Shown here: positions 9,401-10,935 of the stretch, one piece after another
Layout of the letters: every line of letters starts with the position of its first letter
Numbering within the stretch: the first letter of the stretch is position 1
Assembly (NCBI GenBank): GCA_023248835.1
Contig: JAHFDU010000109.1
Span: forward strand, 1 to 10,935
Direction: 5' to 3'
DNA from: Myxococcales bacterium
GTDB taxonomy: Bacteria; Myxococcota_A; Polyangia; Palsa-1104
Length of the DNA stretch: 10,935 nt
Made by a program: the position numbers and the translations under genes
The notes under the pieces: generated by a model
What the model saw: only the letters and a program-made list of their open reading frames with translations
Database searches by the model: none
Told to the model about the DNA's origin: nothing

Positions 9401-9492
9401 TAATTGGCACCCAGGAGGAAGAGACGGTAAAAGAGGATTATTACAGCACAAAGTCTAAAAAGGTTCTGGTCATCTATTGGAAGGAACTCTAA
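3457..9492 (+). CDS. Giant modular protein with two ADP-ribosyltransferase domains, probable toxin or effector
   Basis: This is one 2011-residue frame; an in-frame TAA at 3445 fixes ATG3457 as the first start. There is no signal peptide; the N-terminus is charged and Pro/Ala-rich. Layout: helical region with five LP-x-RF repeats (118-445); mixed region (446-620); hydrophobic segments (641-660, 688-712); charged linker (780-812); small possible beta domain (822-915); PGVxF/ETLRPV/AYPES repeat (982-1026); ART domain 1 (1064-1220) with Arg1124, Ser1152 and Glu1186-x-Glu1188; Pro/Ala/Glu-rich linker (1225-1400); more repeats (1407-1584); helical region; ART domain 2 (1835-2011) with Arg1902, Ser1933 and Glu1969-x-Glu1971. 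Both R-S-E triads look complete. ExE enzymes of this fold usually transfer ADP-ribose from NAD to arginine; the target here is unknown. Large size, a C-terminal enzyme domain and a coupled small gene downstream suggest a polymorphic toxin or an effector of a contractile injection system. The ART calls are firm; the delivery route is inference. Confidence 0.88.
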   Translation: MAGEKAEKAPPQLPAASAESVGADGTDARTQTRTQPYRIRQHAPAQVDDKAQAAADRKVGLEAAKRLWKLLRSNAPSAQLAAVLAPYHNYQPVQDEVFANLKKWTLNYGAVEDCIFAYDALVDRLPGRFPTGKVRSPEQIYGQLTRTLSQRDLGRNETIERLNAVLGNDLTAPGVQHALAKLKKDFVGEGEGRRNAYFALSSYLPGRFAVENSNEVFSHLAEMLEHSVGAGELRRWLMIMEQHGKTKELIHSLDLLRGVKIKTNYSFTASAPDLDARQIIMLLLPERFPAARSALQLVDLLNQAAPAEQLDKATGGVHGESNPMVKEALELLQKFTLLDGTTNSYNALGRALPKRFAHTDETEEEIFHKLSGLLDQFLAKDEATDQRLIPQINLAIGSDVTAPRVKRSIDRLRSVAMHKTDYRTSSNTEVHTAYEALLLALPERFGMAPAKAIGKPVKDTTPFYIDIPVAEIDAAPDLLSRQFSRRATIRFLMRALQQRQKEISYHEAEMIVDGLGADHFFYWPYSEKPLSVEAGMQQSVAGSPTGTLRFYCTRDRVEDAMQAYAPSRNYADDAVADFMIAQANAVIGMLNSLTDAPLMAYNTVQRLRGKEESTFHLGQLPRVAYTGGEYGKKYAQTMELSASFALLVVPGAAGAIDSLSVWNLAKTAAPRVLELMTSAGISAARAQTILKVVHTAILVNNSVGGAAIGVLDIYETAEKLKSGVVRDADGNEHALSNEEGEHLFEQLLNSLYMNRNIHHSLKVVSHAKQVWRQPLHTTPGQTESEAAAESKAIEKKAESSERKPEKGENVEPLLHPVPDHTTQIVDHGALVAGETFVVPPGKEVVLYGVVGGVLTLDFQTVSKVAPEVPRHVYRQGDAVPEVRISDKGLLSELIAKSPDGKIAVMTCTSTAGVNVVYAPDGFSGVHVHAEETTAQQDIKELAQHHGVESQLSKVAKPEPKPEFLELWEFEVTPEQSAFLQKDLKKRYPGVNFEQAIQSIETLRPVIQESSAESNISDDIGMAYPESRPVLKALEDESLLNKQLSMAALKLSEKEGQSDFNVAASKLTKEELIAVTAYSLSSYTNINAALRGKLGAQRAAVFQKTISDIANALGHLDKYTGVCYRGIVGETPNPAILAKYVPGELVVEAGFTSTAAEQGHQLKGPIQLEILSRTGRDISVLSQISQEREVLFAPNTTFRCLEKVKHPDGTWLIRLEEVAQPEISEAEIAAHVGKNHGEPPGPNVEAKTDSVDPGKPAGTAATELAAPTSDHTESEVAKPDSDTAHTELSEESKLERLDAAIELSMQTGIFVDPDQLVQDKSGQWQLNQPAPKERSAATPTAPEQHQLPTPVASQPADAPEQATTSEGAKHSPVVESPLQQVPEPIKAVAQRAVAGLAPEQIAKRTELAARFPAVLDMVLKSRELESVLRGYQDGPELLRQFGYAYPESPAVRDLQNEFRDICSKNFPGVNLQEVVHSTETLRPVVEEFFDNWTHQAGGFSREYEYGVAMDGLRWAYPDSNAGDTLTYLAQIARKRQELQKRAPGVDFEQAVRSAETLRPVVQNLMNSGAHVDEILGDIKLVYGDDSNAVRQVFKETAPSAGEYSSQLEALRITPDLEEEPKLMETARDAHNPNVDVPEVKRLYELIRQREHEYQTIAQPAQLDRRLHELDAAAASDLGRFGRQVASLVFNMRQGKYRTSSEKSKEKTTQALVDRIRQLAASHVKQFDDLDPHREDAEQILAELRSKNHIWFDDDVVAFKVLNDHTSERILNYDVVVAFQAKRDAIRDLRQNKKTQSASPASEVPPEYRLYGDELHEVKSASKRLGMALGDWVDEKSQSAIKEYTRSYDLLNSANRGTPEGGVERTGNVKKSDPGKLRQLVRPFNALLWNQWSQLPPFEGTVYRGVKLEFGSERKFPVEEYTTPGRVVKDPGWVSASTEKRPRGFEFCDVLFVIQSKTGRNIEEFSNRKEEHEVLFAPNTAFQVIGTQEEETVKEDYYSTKSKKVLVIYWKEL
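3808..4791 (+). repeat. Five degenerate LP-x-RF protein repeats
   Basis: The consensus is A-Y-x-A-L-x3-L-P-x-R-F. Instances end at Phe129 (AYDALVDRLPGRF), Phe208 (AYFALSSYLPGRF), Phe288 (IIMLLLPERF), Phe356 (YNALGRALPKRF) and Phe445 (AYEALLLALPERF), spaced 79, 80, 68 and 89 residues apart. A larger two-fold repeat is laid over this: GNDLTAP (167-173) and GSDVTAP (397-403) are each followed by a basic helix and then an LP-x-RF motif about 40 residues later. The segments between are mostly helical in composition. I do not recognise this as a named family. Confidence 0.75.
5377..5592 (+). other. Hydrophobic central segments of the giant protein
   Basis: Residues 641-660 (ASFALLVVPGAAGAI core) and 688-712 (ILKVVHTAILV then VGGAAIGVL) are the only long hydrophobic runs in the protein. 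Hydrophobic central regions are common in large toxins between the delivery part and the enzyme part, where they may act in membrane passage. Whether these two insert in a membrane cannot be told from sequence alone. Confidence 0.4.
5920..6201 (+). other. Possible small beta domain, resembling the Stv putative adhesin domain
   Basis: Residues 822-915 run IVDHGALVAGETFVVPPGKE, then a beta-rich part, then LLSELIAKSPDG and a final Cys907 in MTCTST. The order HG, VPPG-x-EV, LLSELI, Cys resembles what I recall of the Stv domain found in polymorphic toxins. The match is from memory and partial, so the name is tentative; an independent, mostly beta domain flanked by charged linkers is better supported. 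Confidence 0.3.
6400..6534 (+). repeat. PGVxFEQA-ETLRPV-AYPES repeat, unit before ART domain 1
   Basis: Residues 982-1026 contain YPGVNFEQAIQS, then ETLRPVIQ (1000-1007), then AYPES (1022-1026). The same pattern recurs at 1407-1584 before ART domain 2. At DNA level, TTTGAACAAGC at 6430-6440 and AGAAACACTGCGGCC at 6453-6467 recur exactly, with the same 23-base offset, at 8092-8102 and 8115-8129. Confidence 0.8.
6646..7116 (+). other. ART domain 1 (R-S-E class, ExE motif)
   Basis: Residues 1064-1220. It opens with the N-terminal helices typical of ART exoenzymes (KLTKEELIAVTAYS, then a region with NINAALRG). The catalytic set follows in order: Arg1124 in GVCYRG, Ser1152 in GFTSTA, and Glu1186-Arg-Glu1188 in the QEREVLFAPNTTF strand-turn segment. 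All three motifs keep normal spacing, so the domain should be active. It lies in the middle of the protein, which is unusual for a toxin enzyme domain. Confidence 0.88.
7675..8208 (+). repeat. Three PGVxF-ETLRPV-AYPES units before ART domain 2
   Basis: Unit a is degenerate (RFPAVLDMVLKSRELESVL, then AYPES at 1443-1447). Unit b has FPGVNLQEVVHS, ETLRPVVE (1478-1485) and AYPDS (1513-1517). Unit c has APGVDFEQAVRS, ETLRPVVQ (1554-1561) and a weak LVYGDDS (1578-1584). Units b and c are about 76 residues apart. Together with the unit at 982-1026 this is a four-copy family that I do not recognise. Confidence 0.78.
8959..9492 (+). other. ART domain 2 at the C-terminus (R-S-E class, ExE motif)
   Basis: Residues 1835-2011. 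Helices containing SAIKEYTRSYDLLNSANRG are followed by Arg1902 in FEGTVYRGV, Ser1933 in GWVSAST, and Glu1969-His-Glu1971 in KEEHEVLFAPNTAF. The triad is complete. It differs clearly from domain 1 outside the motifs, with a longer segment between the N-terminal helices and the Arg and a charged tail ending in VLVIYWKEL. The DNA is AT-richer than upstream (25/60 G+C at 9301-9360, 23/60 at 9421-9480 by hand count). Confidence 0.88.
9479..9485 (+). promoter_or_regulatory. Shine-Dalgarno GGAAGGA for the 149-residue gene
   Basis: GGAAGGA lies within the last codons of the giant gene, seven bases before ATG9493. With the TAA of the giant gene at 9490-9492 touching that ATG, the two genes are almost certainly translated from one message and probably coupled. 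Confidence 0.75.
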
Positions 9493-9942
9493 ATGATTAA
9501 GAAACTGACCCCAGAGGATCTAGAATTGTTCAAAAAAATGCAGCAAGAGTACCGCGCCGCGCGCGAACGGGCAGCAGAACGATCTGATCCGCTGCCGCCG
9601 GCTTCACCAGGGAAATATGACTACTTGCCTGGTCTTGATTCTAATGGCGCCTTTTATCCGGCAGAGGAGATACCCTCAATCGAAACAGAAGAACACCGCA
9701 TGGTTGGTCCAAAAGATGACGATGAGTTGAGCGACAAGTTCGATGGTGAGGTGATAGGGGAAGTGGCGCCCAACCTGTCGCCGGAAAGTCTGCGGGCGCT
9801 CGAAATTTTGCGCAAAGCATCGGCGGAGCGCGATAAAATCCCGCCCGAAAAACGGGTGCCGATTACCAATCCGCGCTTTTACGGCGCTATCGGATTCACC
9901 GACGGCGGAGAAGAACTACCGGCCAACAAGAAGAAATCGTAG
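9493..9942 (+). CDS. Small charged protein coupled to the giant ART gene; candidate immunity protein or chaperone
   Basis: The product is 149 residues, cytoplasmic by composition, with no signal peptide, membrane segment, Cys or Trp. I count 30 acidic and 23 basic residues. It begins with an amphipathic, likely helical segment (LTPEDLELFKKMQQEYRAAR), followed by a Pro/Gly-rich stretch (about 33-60), an acidic patch (KDDDELSDKFD, about 74-84), a second helix (SPESLRALEILRKASAERD) and a loose C-terminal part ending in KKKS. I do not recognise the family, and it lacks features of ADP-ribosyl hydrolases. The start directly follows the stop of the giant gene and has a strong Shine-Dalgarno, so the two are likely made in step. 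A partner role (immunity, chaperone or loading adaptor) is inferred from position only. Confidence 0.75.
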   Translation: MIKKLTPEDLELFKKMQQEYRAARERAAERSDPLPPASPGKYDYLPGLDSNGAFYPAEEIPSIETEEHRMVGPKDDDELSDKFDGEVIGEVAPNLSPESLRALEILRKASAERDKIPPEKRVPITNPRFYGAIGFTDGGEELPANKKKS

Positions 9943-9999
9943 TGCAAGAGTGGAGCGTATTCCACGCTGCAGTTCGCTGACCTACTTCAAGCATGGCGC

Positions 10000-10030
10000 A
10001 TGGCAAACCATCCCGGACACACGGTGCCAT
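10000..10030 (+). terminator. Weak stem-loop in the gap before the TPR gene
   Basis: ATGGCA at 10000-10005 can pair with TGCCAT at 10025-10030, extended by two G-C pairs after a small bulge, with a loop of about 13 bases. TTTGCTT overlaps the end of the stem, but there is no true T-run, so termination here is doubtful. Confidence 0.18.
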
Positions 10031-10050
10031 TTGCTTGGACAGCGAATTTC

Positions 10051-10056
10051 TATTAA
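10051..10056 (+). promoter_or_regulatory. Possible -10 box (TATTAA) for the TPR gene
   Basis: TATTAA lies in the 130-base gap 9943-10072. The best upstream partner, TTGCTT at 10031-10036, is only 14 bases away. The position would give a short leader that still holds the GGGG Shine-Dalgarno at 10064-10067. Weak evidence. Confidence 0.2.
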
Positions 10057-10072
10057 TGAATTTGGGGCGAAC

Positions 10073-10935
10073 ATGAAGGATCTTGCGCGACGGCACGGGT
10101 GGATCAAAGTTGGAGTGACAATTCTGCTTGGACTGGTTGCAAGCACCGGTCACGCATTGCCTGACGATCGGCTGGTCGACAAGGCGGCGAAAAAGATCGA
10201 CGCCGGCGAGTTCGACAGCGCACTGGCGGATCTCACCGAGGCGGCGCGTCTGTGGCCGAGCGATCCACGGCCGCGCTACATGAGCGGCGTCGCGCATCAA
10301 AAAAAGGGCGATGCCAAAGCTGCAGAGGCGGATTTTCGCGCCGCGCTCAAACTCGATCCGAAACTTGCAGAAGTGCGCAGCGAACTTGGCGCGCTTTTGC
10401 TCGAAGAGGGGCGCAGTGCCGATGCGATCGCCGAACTTAGTCGCGCGACCCAGGCCGATCCGAAATTGGCCGACGCTTGGTTCAATCTCGGCCAGGCCCA
10501 TTTTTCCGCCGGCGATTGCAAATCGAGCTCGGTGGCATATGAACACTCGGTAAGCATTCGTCCCGACGTCGACGGCTACATCAATCTTTCGCTGGCGCAG
10601 AGAAAATGTAAGGACTTGAAGGCGGCGATGGTGGCAGCGGAGCGCGCCACCAAACTGGATGCAAAGAGCGGCGCGGCTTTTACTGCACTCGGACTGGTTC
10701 GCAATCAAGCGGGCGATTTCGAAGCGGCCGCCACCGCCCTCAAACGCGCGACCGAACTAGACGCAACCGATGCTACGGCCTGGTGGAGCTGGGGGGTGGT
10801 AGAGCTGCATCTTCGCCGACTCGACGCCGCGCTGTTGGCGTTGACGCGAGCGCAGACGCTCAAGCCCAATGCTGCGATCACCACTGATCTAGGACTTGCC
10901 TATCGTGACCGCGGCGAATTTGCCAAGGCCGAGGC
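10073..10935 (+). CDS. Exported tetratricopeptide repeat protein, 3' end beyond the window
   Basis: The frame is open from ATG10073 to the right edge (287 codons seen). GGGG at 10064-10067 serves as Shine-Dalgarno. Residues 1-28 form a signal peptide: a basic start (KDLARRHGWIK), a hydrophobic core (VGVTILLGLVA) and a likely cleavage after GHA. From about residue 31 the protein is a row of eight 34-residue TPR units with the usual pattern of small residues at helix contacts and P-x at unit ends (LWPSDP, KLDPKL, QADPKL, IRPDV, LKPNA); the eighth is cut by the window. TPR arrays bind other proteins, so a periplasmic or lipoprotein-complex scaffold role is likely, but the partner is unknown. It lies 130 bases after the 149-residue gene on the same strand and may have its own promoter. 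G+C resembles glnD, suggesting a resident gene. Confidence 0.9.
   Translation, partial: MKDLARRHGWIKVGVTILLGLVASTGHALPDDRLVDKAAKKIDAGEFDSALADLTEAARLWPSDPRPRYMSGVAHQKKGDAKAAEADFRAALKLDPKLAEVRSELGALLLEEGRSADAIAELSRATQADPKLADAWFNLGQAHFSAGDCKSSSVAYEHSVSIRPDVDGYINLSLAQRKCKDLKAAMVAAERATKLDAKSGAAFTALGLVRNQAGDFEAAATALKRATELDATDATAWWSWGVVELHLRRLDAALLALTRAQTLKPNAAITTDLGLAYRDRGEFAKAE

Noticed and set aside
9896..10708. A 270-residue minus-strand frame opposite the TPR gene
   Set aside because: The plus strand shows a clear signal peptide and eight TPR units through the same bases, so the minus frame is a shadow.

Overview
The window looks like chromosomal DNA of a Gram-negative bacterium, most likely from the Myxococcota or another former Deltaproteobacteria lineage. 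The best clue is the partial minus-strand lipoprotein at the left edge: its Cys/Gly pattern (DHCGSCG..C, then C..G.C...C, then NGCE) is common in surface proteins of those bacteria. The full-length GlnD and the secreted TPR protein fit a proteobacterial-type cell. The phylum call is an inference.

Layout. (1) 1-455, minus: start of a Cys-rich lipoprotein that runs off the left edge. (2) 475-3141, plus: complete glnD, the bifunctional PII uridylyltransferase/uridylyl-removing enzyme, read away from the lipoprotein across a 19-bp gap. (3) 3142-3456: an intergenic stretch with the debris of an IS21-family element, namely two end-type repeats joined to a short piece of istB. (4) 3457-9492, plus: one 2011-residue reading frame. 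It has an N-terminal array of unfamiliar LP-x-RF repeats, a hydrophobic central region, a possible small beta domain, a first complete ADP-ribosyltransferase (ART) domain, a Pro/Ala-rich linker, more of a second unfamiliar repeat family (PGVxFEQA...ETLRPV...AYPES), and a second complete ART domain at the C-terminus. (5) 9493-9942, plus: a 149-residue charged protein whose start codon directly follows the stop of the giant gene, with its Shine-Dalgarno inside that gene. (6) 10073-end, plus: a signal-peptide-bearing TPR protein that runs off the right edge.

How the genes may work together. glnD, the lipoprotein and the TPR protein look like ordinary chromosomal genes. The accessory unit is the pair 3457-9492 plus 9493-9942. 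I read it as a large modular toxin or effector with two arginine-type (R-S-E, ExE) ART domains and a coupled partner that may be an immunity protein, a chaperone or a loading factor. The unit sits next to IS debris. The last third of the giant gene is visibly AT-richer than glnD in the lines I counted by hand, which suggests a swapped-in C-terminal module. The two repeat families and the double-ART layout are the least familiar parts of the window.
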